A DNA stretch of 9,691 bases, taken from JBCBXA01 sp039816825 (lineage in GTDB: Bacteria > Pseudomonadota > Alphaproteobacteria > Rhizobiales > Rhizobiaceae). The notes below the pieces were generated by a model that saw only the letters and a list, made by a program, of their open reading frames with translations, was not told the origin of the DNA and ran no database searches. A program made the translations under genes and the position numbers. The stretch covers positions 1 through 9,691 of the forward strand of contig JBCBXA010000103.1 in assembly GCA_039816825.1 (NCBI GenBank). The letters are read 5' to 3'. This document shows, piece by piece, positions 1 through 5,947 of this stretch; positions within the stretch are counted from its first letter, which is position 1; every line of letters begins with the position of its first letter.

Positions 1-324
1 GGTGCAGGAAAGGCCGATGGCCGGTCTGCCAAGTCGGGAGACTACAAGGGCAGGCGGCCTTCGAAGGAAGGCTCGGCACGCCTGGAAGAATGCGATCTCT
101 GGGTCACGCTGGAACCGTGTGTCATGTGCACCGGGGCCATATCCCACGCACGGCTCAGACGGCTTTACTTTGGAGCCAGCGATCCCAAGGGTGGCGCCGT
201 TGAAAGCGGAGTGCGCTTCTTCAACGACCCGACATGCCTCCACGCACCGGAGGTGTATTCCGGCATCGCACAAAGTGAGTGCGCAGCACTGCTTACTGAG
301 TTTTTCGCTGCTCGACGAGATTGA
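1..324 (+). CDS. tadA: tRNA(adenine-34) deaminase TadA, C-terminal part (5' end outside window)
   Basis: TadA converts adenosine-34 to inosine in the anticodon of tRNA-Arg(ACG) in the cytoplasm. The frame is open from base 1 and stops with TGA at 322-324, giving 107 visible residues. Seen: the zinc-binding PCxxC motif as LEPCVMC (C40 and C43 of the visible part), then the TadA-typical GAISHARLRRLYFGASDPKGGA run (given here only as a motif region, visible residues 45-66), ESGVRFF and the HAPEVYSGI stretch. The catalytic HAE motif should lie about 30 residues before the first cysteine (as in E. coli TadA), yet 39 residues precede it here without HAE. Visible residues 1-24 are rich in Gly, Lys, Arg and Ser and look like an inserted loop. 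The other two frames over 1-75 do not restore an HAE helix, so a frameshift is not apparent. The 3' end overlaps the convergent lipoprotein gene by 32 bp. Family assignment is firm; activity cannot be judged because the catalytic Glu lies off the edge. Confidence 0.93.
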   Translation, partial: GAGKADGRSAKSGDYKGRRPSKEGSARLEECDLWVTLEPCVMCTGAISHARLRRLYFGASDPKGGAVESGVRFFNDPTCLHAPEVYSGIAQSECAALLTEFFAARRD

Positions 325-1027
325 GCGACGCCAGATAATCGGCGCACAGCTTCTTGGTGGATCGACCACGGAAACCGCCAAAAATGCCGGAACGACCTTT
401 GGACTGCAGACAACGCTGCTTCTGGCGCTCTGTCAGTCCAAGTTCGCCAGCAACGGCAGTTGAGGCGGGCTGGCGATAATCGGTTGGCGGTTCGCTGAGG
501 AACCGCCGTTCGGGTGTTGTGGAGACACCCCCGCCACGTCTTTGATCCTGCTGGCGCAGAGCGAGGCGATTGACCTCCCGAGGCGTCAAGGTCAGCTTGT
601 CCGGATCAATGCCAGCGGCGATCCGGCGCTGGCGGCTTGCCTCGCGCGCGTCCGAACGTTTCGCATTGTCAGATTGCTGCAACTCGCGCTTTGCCGCGCC
701 ACGGACAGCAGGATCAGACGACTCAAGATCCGCACGCAGGCGCTCAAGGCGAGCCTGAGGACTCTCGGGCCATGACGGGTCGTCTAGCGAGGCTTGTTGT
801 GGGGCTGGCAAGATGCTTGCGTTCGTGGGCCGCACAATGTTGGGGCGCTCAACATATTGAATGGTTGGAGGCGGCTCACGGCCACCCACCAAACCCGTCA
901 GATCCTCGACCAGTTGCGCTTCCTGAGTTTTGCCGGTGCCATAGGTGGATGATTCCACACATCCAGCCAACGCCAGAATTGCGGCCACCGGGACGGCAAG
1001 CTTTGCAAAGCGGATACTGAACAACAT
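293..1027 (-). CDS. predicted outer-membrane lipoprotein of unknown function
   Basis: The 244-residue product starts with a short positively charged n-region (R6, K9), a hydrophobic stretch (10-21) and a lipobox LAGC at 20-23, so C23 is the expected lipidated cysteine. V24 at +2 suggests outer-membrane sorting. After it come YGTGKTQE (29-36), a short acidic helix EAQLVEDLTGLVG (36-48), a proline-rich segment (51-90) with RPNIVRP and LPAPQQ, a charged helix-rich middle (91-165), a conserved-looking FLSEPPTDYRQPA (177-189) and a basic tail with C206 and C228. From memory the YGTG...QLxxD and SEPPxDYR patterns recur in uncharacterised alphaproteobacterial lipoproteins; I know of no function. Because it follows ileS, a BamF/DUF3035-type lipoprotein was considered, but I do not see that family's usual N-terminal pattern. 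The start is ATG at 1025-1027 with GAGAG six bases upstream. It is 147 bp downstream of ileS and ends inside tadA. Coding status is fairly sure, function unknown. Confidence 0.8.
   Translation of the reverse strand: MLFSIRFAKLAVPVAAILALAGCVESSTYGTGKTQEAQLVEDLTGLVGGREPPPTIQYVERPNIVRPTNASILPAPQQASLDDPSWPESPQARLERLRADLESSDPAVRGAAKRELQQSDNAKRSDAREASRQRRIAAGIDPDKLTLTPREVNRLALRQQDQRRGGGVSTTPERRFLSEPPTDYRQPASTAVAGELGLTERQKQRCLQSKGRSGIFGGFRGRSTKKLCADYLASLNLVEQRKTQ
486..530 (-). repeat. two adjacent inverted repeats inside the lipoprotein gene
   Basis: GGCGGTTC at 486-493 is perfectly complementary to GAACCGCC at 500-507 (8 bp, 6-base loop). Four bases further on, GGGTGT at 512-517 pairs with ACACCC at 525-530 (6 bp, 7-base loop). 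In the minus-strand mRNA they form two stem-loops in tandem over codons for residues about 166-181. There is no T tract after them, so they are not an ordinary terminator. They may slow 3'-end decay or be chance in GC-rich coding sequence. Confidence 0.35.
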
Positions 1028-1120
1028 GTATTACTCTCTGACAGGAGACTTCTTCGGCTTGAGCCACAGCTTTGCGGCGCAATCAGGGCCGCGCAAGGCA
1101 CAGCTTCGTGTTCTGTTAAC

Positions 1121-1169
1121 CTATGCGAAAGGCGCGCTGGCCGCAAACGGCCATCCGCCTCACGCATAG
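1121..1169 (-). other. large interrupted hairpin between ileS and the lipoprotein gene
   Basis: Three stem segments nest perfectly: CTATGCG 1121-1127 with CGCATAG 1163-1169, GGCG 1131-1134 with CGCC 1156-1159, and GGCCG 1139-1143 with CGGCC 1148-1152, around a four-base loop (1144-1147). That is 16 base pairs with two small internal loops. It begins 5 bases after the ileS stop codon. The bases after it on the minus strand read GTTAACAGAACA, not a U tract, so a strong intrinsic terminator is unlikely. It could be an mRNA-stabilising or processing element, or a weak attenuator that lowers expression of the lipoprotein relative to ileS. The remaining 1028-1120 holds no other structure I can support beyond the lipoprotein RBS. 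Confidence 0.55.
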
Positions 1170-1174
1170 TATGG

Positions 1175-4100
1175 TTAAAGACGACCGGCAGCTGCCAGTT
1201 CGCGAAGGGCGTCAGCGTCTCTTGGCGTGACGTCTGGATAGTCCGGGTCGGAACCAACGCTGGTCAGCACTTTCCAAGACCGTTCGCACTTGGTGCCGTC
1301 AGCTTTGGCAAACTTCACCGCAACACCGGGCACATCGTCAAGCTTGAACGCTCCGTCTGGGCCGGCGCCCGCCTCAACGGAAATGTCCGATGTGATGCAG
1401 ATATCAGCCAAATCGCTGACACCCTCGATGGCCGCAAAGATCGCTTCGTCGGACACATACACCGTCGGGGCAGCTTCAAGAGACGAACCAATCGTCTTGT
1501 CCCGGCGCTGGACCTCCAGAGCACCCAGGACAACTGACCGAAGACGTTTGATAGCTGACCATTGCGCAGAGAGGTCCTCGTCCATCCAGTCGCCCATCTT
1601 GGGGAACTGAGTCAGATGCACGCTGCCAGCATCAGGATACCGATCTGCCCAAGCCTCTTCCATCGTGAAGGGCAGAAACGGCGACCACCATTTCACCATC
1701 GCTTCGAAGATGGTGCGGACCGTGACCAATGCACTCTTGCGCGTATGGCTCGACATCGGATCGCAATAGAGAGCATCTTTGCGGATGTCGAAATAGAAGG
1801 CCGACAGGTCGATGACCATGAAGTCGAGAAGCGCACGGCTGACTCGTTTGTAGTCGAAGGCTTCGTACCCGGCTTCGACCACCGCGCCCAACTCGGCCAG
1901 CCTGTGGTGCATGTAGCGCTCCAGCGGTGGCATGTCGGCCACTGCAATCTGTTCGCCTCCATCATGGGCTAACGTGCCGAGCATCCAGCGCAACGTGTTG
2001 CGCAGCTTCCGGTAGCTGTCGATATTGGTCTGGATGATCTCTTTGCCGAGGCGTTGGTCATCGGCATAGTCGGTGGTGGCCACCCACAGGCGCAGCACGT
2101 CAGCACCGGACTGCTTGATGACTTCCTGCGGTGTGACCGTATTGCCCAGGCTCTTGGACATCTTCTTGCCTTCGGCATCCATGGTGAAACCATGGGTCAC
2201 CACTACATCGTAAGGCGCGCGGCCGCGGGTTCCGCAGCTTTCCAAAAGGGAAGAATGGAACCAGCCGCGGTGCTGATCCGAGCCTTCGAGATAGATCACC
2301 CGATCCTCGCCGCCGTCCACCACACGGTTGGTCTTCAGATCGTCGCGCTGTTCAAGGCAGAAGGCGTGGGTGGAGCCGGAATCGAACCAGACATCGAGAA
2401 TGTCCATCACCTGGTGCCAGTCGGCAGGGTCATATTCATTGCCCAGAAAGCGTTCTTTGGCGCCTTCCTCAAACCAGGCATCTGCGCCTTCGGCCTTGAA
2501 GGCTTCGAAGATACGCTGGTTGACGGCCTCATCCTTCAGCACAGTGCCATCTTCCTTCGCGAAGATCGCAATCGGCACACCCCACGCGCGCTGGCGAGAC
2601 AGCACCCAATCGGGACGCCCTTCAATCATGCCGCGCAGGCGCTTCTGGCCAGCGGCGGGCACAAAGCGTGTCTCGTCGATGGCTTTGAGCGAGCGAGTAC
2701 GAAGTGTCGTACCGTCGCCAAGCTCTTCGTCCATGTAGACGAACCATTGCGGCGTGTTGCGGAAGATCACCGGCTTCTTGGAACGCCATGAGTGCGGATA
2801 TTCGTGTTTCAGACGGCCGCGTGCAAAGAGATTGTCTTTGCCGATCAGGGCCGTGATCACGCGCTGGTTCGCATCGCCCTTCTTGCCCTTGTCGTCGATG
2901 ACGCGCGCAGCGCCACCTTCTGCGTCCGGACCGAAACCCGGGGCGTCGGCGGTGTAGCGACCATCGTCGCCGACTGTGAATGGGATCGCTGCGTCCGCTC
3001 CCACAGCCTTGATCTCGGCGGCGCGCGACATCCAGATTTCAAAGTCGTCCCGGCCATGGCCGGGCGCAGTGTGGACGAAGCCTGTGCCGGCATCATCGGT
3101 GACGTGTTCGCCATCGAGCATGGGAACGGTGAAGCCGTAGCCATCGGCATGACCAGCGAGCGGATGGGCCAGCGAAATCGCGCCCAACTCATCGCCGGTC
3201 ACATCGCGCAAGCGCTTGAACTCAACCTTGGCTTGAGCCGCGCAGCCCTCTGCGAGCGCATCAGCGAAGATGAGTTTTTCGCCCGGCTGCGGCCCAAACT
3301 TATTCTCCGCCGCCGTGACTTCGTAAAGGCCGTAGCTGATCCTGGACGAGAAGCAGACCGCCCGGTTGCCTGGGATGGTCCAGGGCGTTGTGGTCCAGAT
3401 CACGACCGAGGCATTTAGCAGGTCTTTGTAGAAAAGACTCAACTCTTGACTTGGATTCCATTGGTCAGGCGGAAGGTCATTTAGCATTCCCAGCTCTTCT
3501 AGAACCGCCGCTTCAGCTTCCTTTCGAGCTATGATTGCACGCGCAGTCGCTTTGACTTGAACCGGAAACTTCACCCAAACCGTGTCGCTCTGATACTCGG
3601 CATATTCCACTTCGGCCTCGGCCAACGCGGTACGCTCGACGACCGACCACATGATGGGTTTGGAACCGCGGTAGAGCTGGCCGGACATGGCGAACTTGTG
3701 CAGCTCAGCGGCAATGATGGCTTCGCTCTCAAAGTTCATCGTCTTGTAGGGCTGGTCGAAATCGCCGATCACGCCAAGTCGCTTGAACTCTTCAGCCTGC
3801 ACGCCGATCCAATGGTCGGCAAAGTCTCGGCACTCCCGGCGGAACTCGTTGACCGGAACCTGATCCTTGTCCTTGCCCTTGGCACGGTACTGCTCCTCGA
3901 TCTTCCACTCGATCGGCAAGCCGTGGCAATCCCACCCGGGCACATAGTTGGAATCATACCCTCGCATCTGCAGCGAGCGGGTGACGATGTCTTTGAGGAT
4001 CTTGTTGAGCGCGTGGCCGATATGGATGTTGCCGTTGGCGTATGGCGGGCCGTCATGCAGCATATATTTGGGGCGTCCGGCGGCGTCTTTCCGCAGCTTC

Positions 4101-4237
4101 TGGTAAAGCTTCTCGCTCTCCCATTTCGCCACCCATTCCGGCTCTTTCTTGGGCAGGCCTGCCCGCATGGGGAACTCGGTTTGCGGCAGGTTGAGGGTCT
4201 TCGAATAGTCGAACGTGCTGTCAGTCTTATCGGTCAT
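1175..4237 (-). CDS. ileS: isoleucyl-tRNA synthetase
   Basis: This 1020-residue class Ia synthetase charges tRNA-Ile with isoleucine and edits mischarged valine in the cytoplasm. Seen in order: the HIGH motif at 72-75 (within PPYANGNIHIGH), the GWDCHGLPIE region (101-110), the CP1 editing domain with TTTPWTIPGN (282-291) and DDAGTGFVHTAPGHGRDD (381-398), the WVLSRQRAWGVP segment (544-555), DVWFDSGSTHAF (615-626), and KMSKS at 692-696, followed by the anticodon-binding helical domain. The C-terminal zinc knuckle is eroded: C984 remains, but its partner is S987 and the second cysteine pair is gone, which I recall as usual for alphaproteobacterial IleRS. Residues about 228-275 (3415-3560) look like an insertion between the KFPV and ASVVIWTTTPW motifs and are clearly lower in GC than the flanks. 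Start ATG at 4235-4237, with only a weak purine-rich GAGAT upstream; stop TAA. It is preceded by a 202-bp leader and followed by the interrupted hairpin. Confidence 0.99.
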   Translation of the reverse strand: MTDKTDSTFDYSKTLNLPQTEFPMRAGLPKKEPEWVAKWESEKLYQKLRKDAAGRPKYMLHDGPPYANGNIHIGHALNKILKDIVTRSLQMRGYDSNYVPGWDCHGLPIEWKIEEQYRAKGKDKDQVPVNEFRRECRDFADHWIGVQAEEFKRLGVIGDFDQPYKTMNFESEAIIAAELHKFAMSGQLYRGSKPIMWSVVERTALAEAEVEYAEYQSDTVWVKFPVQVKATARAIIARKEAEAAVLEELGMLNDLPPDQWNPSQELSLFYKDLLNASVVIWTTTPWTIPGNRAVCFSSRISYGLYEVTAAENKFGPQPGEKLIFADALAEGCAAQAKVEFKRLRDVTGDELGAISLAHPLAGHADGYGFTVPMLDGEHVTDDAGTGFVHTAPGHGRDDFEIWMSRAAEIKAVGADAAIPFTVGDDGRYTADAPGFGPDAEGGAARVIDDKGKKGDANQRVITALIGKDNLFARGRLKHEYPHSWRSKKPVIFRNTPQWFVYMDEELGDGTTLRTRSLKAIDETRFVPAAGQKRLRGMIEGRPDWVLSRQRAWGVPIAIFAKEDGTVLKDEAVNQRIFEAFKAEGADAWFEEGAKERFLGNEYDPADWHQVMDILDVWFDSGSTHAFCLEQRDDLKTNRVVDGGEDRVIYLEGSDQHRGWFHSSLLESCGTRGRAPYDVVVTHGFTMDAEGKKMSKSLGNTVTPQEVIKQSGADVLRLWVATTDYADDQRLGKEIIQTNIDSYRKLRNTLRWMLGTLAHDGGEQIAVADMPPLERYMHHRLAELGAVVEAGYEAFDYKRVSRALLDFMVIDLSAFYFDIRKDALYCDPMSSHTRKSALVTVRTIFEAMVKWWSPFLPFTMEEAWADRYPDAGSVHLTQFPKMGDWMDEDLSAQWSAIKRLRSVVLGALEVQRRDKTIGSSLEAAPTVYVSDEAIFAAIEGVSDLADICITSDISVEAGAGPDGAFKLDDVPGVAVKFAKADGTKCERSWKVLTSVGSDPDYPDVTPRDADALRELAAAGRL

Positions 4238-4316
4238 TGAATATCTCGTTTGCGTCCCTTGGGACGGGCGCGGCCAATCGAAACGAGCGGCGCATTAGAT
4301 GGGCAGGCGGAAGCAT

Positions 4317-4346
4317 CCCGGCCGAGCGCGTCAGGCGCAGGCCGGG
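4317..4346 (-). repeat. GC-rich hairpin in the ileS leader
   Basis: CCCGGCC at 4317-4323 and GGCCGGG at 4340-4346 are exact inverse complements (7 bp). Inside the loop, GCG and CGC at 4326-4328 and 4336-4338 can add about three more pairs. On the minus strand it is followed by ATGCTTCCGCC without a T tract, so it is a stable leader hairpin, not a classical terminator. The stop codon of the possible leader ORF (4331-4333) lies in its loop, so a ribosome completing that ORF would open the 5' arm. Confidence 0.5.
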
Positions 4347-4381
4347 CCACTAATTCGTATGGTGCCCAATGCTCTAAACAT
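4331..4381 (-). CDS. possible 16-residue leader peptide upstream of ileS
   Basis: An ATG at 4379-4381 opens a frame of 16 codons ending in TGA at 4331-4333; the peptide reads MFRALGTIRISGPACA. AAGAGG at 4387-4392 precedes the ATG with 5-base spacing, a better Shine-Dalgarno match than the one in front of ileS itself. Two of 16 codons are for isoleucine (ATA at codon 8, ATT at codon 10); ATA is usually a rare codon in GC-rich alphaproteobacteria. The frame ends inside the hairpin at 4317-4346. This resembles the layout of amino-acid-responsive leader peptides, but two Ile codons are few and chance is a real alternative. If the weak promoter at 4389-4416 were the only one, the transcript would begin near the ATG and lack this RBS. 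Confidence 0.25.
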   Translation of the reverse strand: MFRALGTIRISGPACA

Positions 4382-4439
4382 GGTCGCCTCTTAGCAACGT
4401 CCCGCGCCCGCCACAACTGGCTTGCGCACGGATCGAGGC

Positions 4440-5198
4440 TCAGTCGGCCACGGTTCGATCCAGCTTGTCGTATATGACGCGCCGCATCACCCGGGCCATG
4501 CCTCCTGGCGCGATACGACCAGCAAAGGCAGCAGCCTTGGCTGCGACACCCGGATAGATGGCGGCCTGCCCTCGCCAGGCTCCCGCCAGAATAGCTTTTG
4601 CAGCCTGCTCTGGAGCCATACGCTTCTCCGCCTGCGCGCCTTCTGGAGCATGGCGCTCTGCGTGCTCGGTGCGCAGCGGTCCGGGGAAGACGACAGACAC
4701 TTTGATGCCGTCGCGCTTGAGACGCTTGCGCAGGCTAGCACCGTAGGACGCAATAGCATCCTTGGACGCGCCGTAGCTGGCCGCGCCCGGATAGCCCGTG
4801 ACGTGGCTTAGGGAAGACACGAACACCAGCCGGGCGTTGGATTGAAACGCCTGCGACTCGAGCAGCGCATTGGTCAGCAGGATGGGAGCGTGGACATTCA
4901 CAGCCAGCAAGCGCGCATGAGCCTCCGCCGGAATCTCTTCGAAGCGCCCGGTAGCGCTGATCCCCGCATTGTGGATGACAAGGTCGAACTGTGCGTCACC
5001 GAAGGAACCCACCAAGCCGTCAAGCGAGGCGATATCGGATAGGTCCGCTGTGTACGGCACGAAGTTCGCTCCAAAGGACGCCAGTCCAGCCTCATCGCGA
5101 TCAACACCATGGACGGTCCAGCCCTCGGCCAGCAGGGTCTCGGTCAGCGCGCGGCCGAGCCCAGTTGCAGCTCCAGTGATAAGCGCCACACCGGTCAT
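4440..5198 (-). CDS. short-chain dehydrogenase/reductase (classical SDR), downstream member of a pair
   Basis: A classical SDR of 252 residues, expected to be an NAD(P)H-dependent oxidoreductase; substrate unknown. Seen: the cofactor-binding TGAATGLG at 8-15, NAG at 77-79, catalytic S129, Y142 and K146 in the YGASK pattern, and PGPLRT at 172-177 after the last Rossmann strand. D33 in the GVDRDE segment at the end of the second strand suggests NAD(H) over NADP(H), an inference. The C-terminal part (about 205-245, with IYPGVAAKAAAFAGR and a basic MARVMRR) resembles SDRs with a C-terminal membrane-associating helix. An in-frame ATG 21 codons upstream (5261) exists, but the chosen ATG at 5196-5198 fits the family's usual N-terminus, has a strong GGAAGGTG, and overlaps the preceding SDR stop as ATGA (4 bp). 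This indicates translational coupling. The stop TGA at 4440-4442 is followed by the ileS leader. Confidence 0.93.
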   Translation of the reverse strand: MTGVALITGAATGLGRALTETLLAEGWTVHGVDRDEAGLASFGANFVPYTADLSDIASLDGLVGSFGDAQFDLVIHNAGISATGRFEEIPAEAHARLLAVNVHAPILLTNALLESQAFQSNARLVFVSSLSHVTGYPGAASYGASKDAIASYGASLRKRLKRDGIKVSVVFPGPLRTEHAERHAPEGAQAEKRMAPEQAAKAILAGAWRGQAAIYPGVAAKAAAFAGRIAPGGMARVMRRVIYDKLDRTVAD

Positions 5199-5947
5199 CG
5201 CGGCACCTTCCGGAAATGCCGGATAGGCCCGTCCAGCCAATGCAGGCGACTCATGATCCACGTGCCGTAAGACAGCTTGACCCGTGGCCGCCCGGCATCA
5301 ATCGCGATGGCAATATTGCGCGCCATCCAGTCGGGCTTCAGAAAGGCCCAGCTCATCTTAGAGGCGTCAAAGCCTGCCTTGTCGTGCATCGCCGTGCGGG
5401 TTGGACCCGGATGGATCACCTGCACCGCCACCCGCATGCGCCATTCTTCCCGCAGGGCGCGTGCCAGCCCGTGCAGGCCGGCCTTGCTGGCAGCATAAGA
5501 CGGGAATTTCGCAGCACCTTCGTGAGCAACCGAACCGATCAACGCCAGATGCCCTATATGCCGCCAGCCCTCCCGCACGATATGCATGTGCGGAAACAGA
5601 GCATGGGCAAGAAGCACGTTGAAATCGAGGTTTGCCGTCAGCGTGTCGGCGACGCTCTCTGAGTCTTCCGGCCCGCTGTCCGACGCGTAGCCAACGCCGG
5701 CATTCAAGATCGCGATGTTCAGAATGGACTCATCGCGGCCGGAAACCGCTTCAACGATATGGGCCACGCTGGAGAGATCCGTTTGGTCAGCCTGCACGTA
5801 GCTTGCAGCTTCCGGAAAATTCTCTGGCAACGCGTCCACTGACCGGCGACCTGTTGCGACGACACGGTCGCCCTTACCAACGTAATGGTGAACCAGTTCA
5901 AGGCCGATCCCGTCCGTCGCGCCGGTGATAAGAACGAGATCAGCCAT
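5195..5947 (-). CDS. short-chain dehydrogenase/reductase (classical SDR), upstream member of a pair
   Basis: A 250-residue classical SDR if started at ATG 5945-5947. Seen: TGATDGIG at 8-15, ATGRR at 31-35 (the arginines after the second strand suggest NADP(H), an inference), NAG at 82-84, S139, Y151 and K155 (YAASK), and HPGPTRT at 179-185. The serine is 12 residues before the tyrosine, not the usual 13, and it follows a glycine where many SDRs have a second serine. The C-terminal 40 residues (VKLSYGTW, SRLHWLDGPIRHF) are aromatic and basic, and I do not recognise the subfamily. A longer start at 5983 is possible, adding 12 residues and overlapping ribF by 44 bp; neither start has a clear RBS. 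The short form overlaps ribF by 8 bp and the next SDR by 4 bp. The two SDRs differ clearly from each other, so this is not a recent tandem duplication. Substrate unknown. Confidence 0.92.
   Translation of the reverse strand: MADLVLITGATDGIGLELVHHYVGKGDRVVATGRRSVDALPENFPEAASYVQADQTDLSSVAHIVEAVSGRDESILNIAILNAGVGYASDSGPEDSESVADTLTANLDFNVLLAHALFPHMHIVREGWRHIGHLALIGSVAHEGAAKFPSYAASKAGLHGLARALREEWRMRVAVQVIHPGPTRTAMHDKAGFDASKMSWAFLKPDWMARNIAIAIDAGRPRVKLSYGTWIMSRLHWLDGPIRHFRKVPR
5204..5211 (-). promoter_or_regulatory. ribosome binding site deciding the start of the downstream SDR
   Basis: GGAAGGTG on the minus strand lies 5 bases before the ATG at 5196-5198, inside the last codons of the upstream SDR. 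It is the strongest Shine-Dalgarno match in the operon and favours this start over the in-frame ATG at 5261. Confidence 0.75.

Larger units (their letters stand above)
4238..4439 (-). promoter_or_regulatory. ileS leader region (possible own promoter and attenuator)
   Basis: This 202-bp gap separates the second SDR gene from ileS, in contrast to the tight or overlapping junctions upstream, so ileS may have separate control. Seen on the minus strand: a weak promoter-like pair TTGTGG (4411-4416) and CTAAGA (4389-4394) with 16-base spacing; a short ORF with a good Shine-Dalgarno sequence (see separate entry); a 7-bp GC-rich hairpin at 4317-4346; a CGTCCC-AA-GGGACG inverted repeat at 4253-4266 close to the ileS start; and a 9-bp long-range complement between 4402-4410 and 4265-4273 that bridges the region and shares two bases with the latter. 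Mutually exclusive folding is possible. No U tract is present. Regulation is inference. Confidence 0.45.

Noticed and set aside
2..463. A 153-codon plus-strand frame across the tadA/lipoprotein junction
   Set aside because: Out of frame with the PCxxC-containing TadA and antisense to the lipoprotein; no domain-like sequence.
2054..4240. Three plus-strand open frames of 208-245 codons opposite ileS (2054-2791, 2792-3418, 3557-4240)
   Set aside because: Shadows of the IleRS coding frame; the IleRS motifs are continuous on the minus strand.
4440..5947. The SDR pair as a recent tandem duplication
   Set aside because: Apart from the common SDR motifs the two proteins differ throughout, including cofactor loop and C-terminus.
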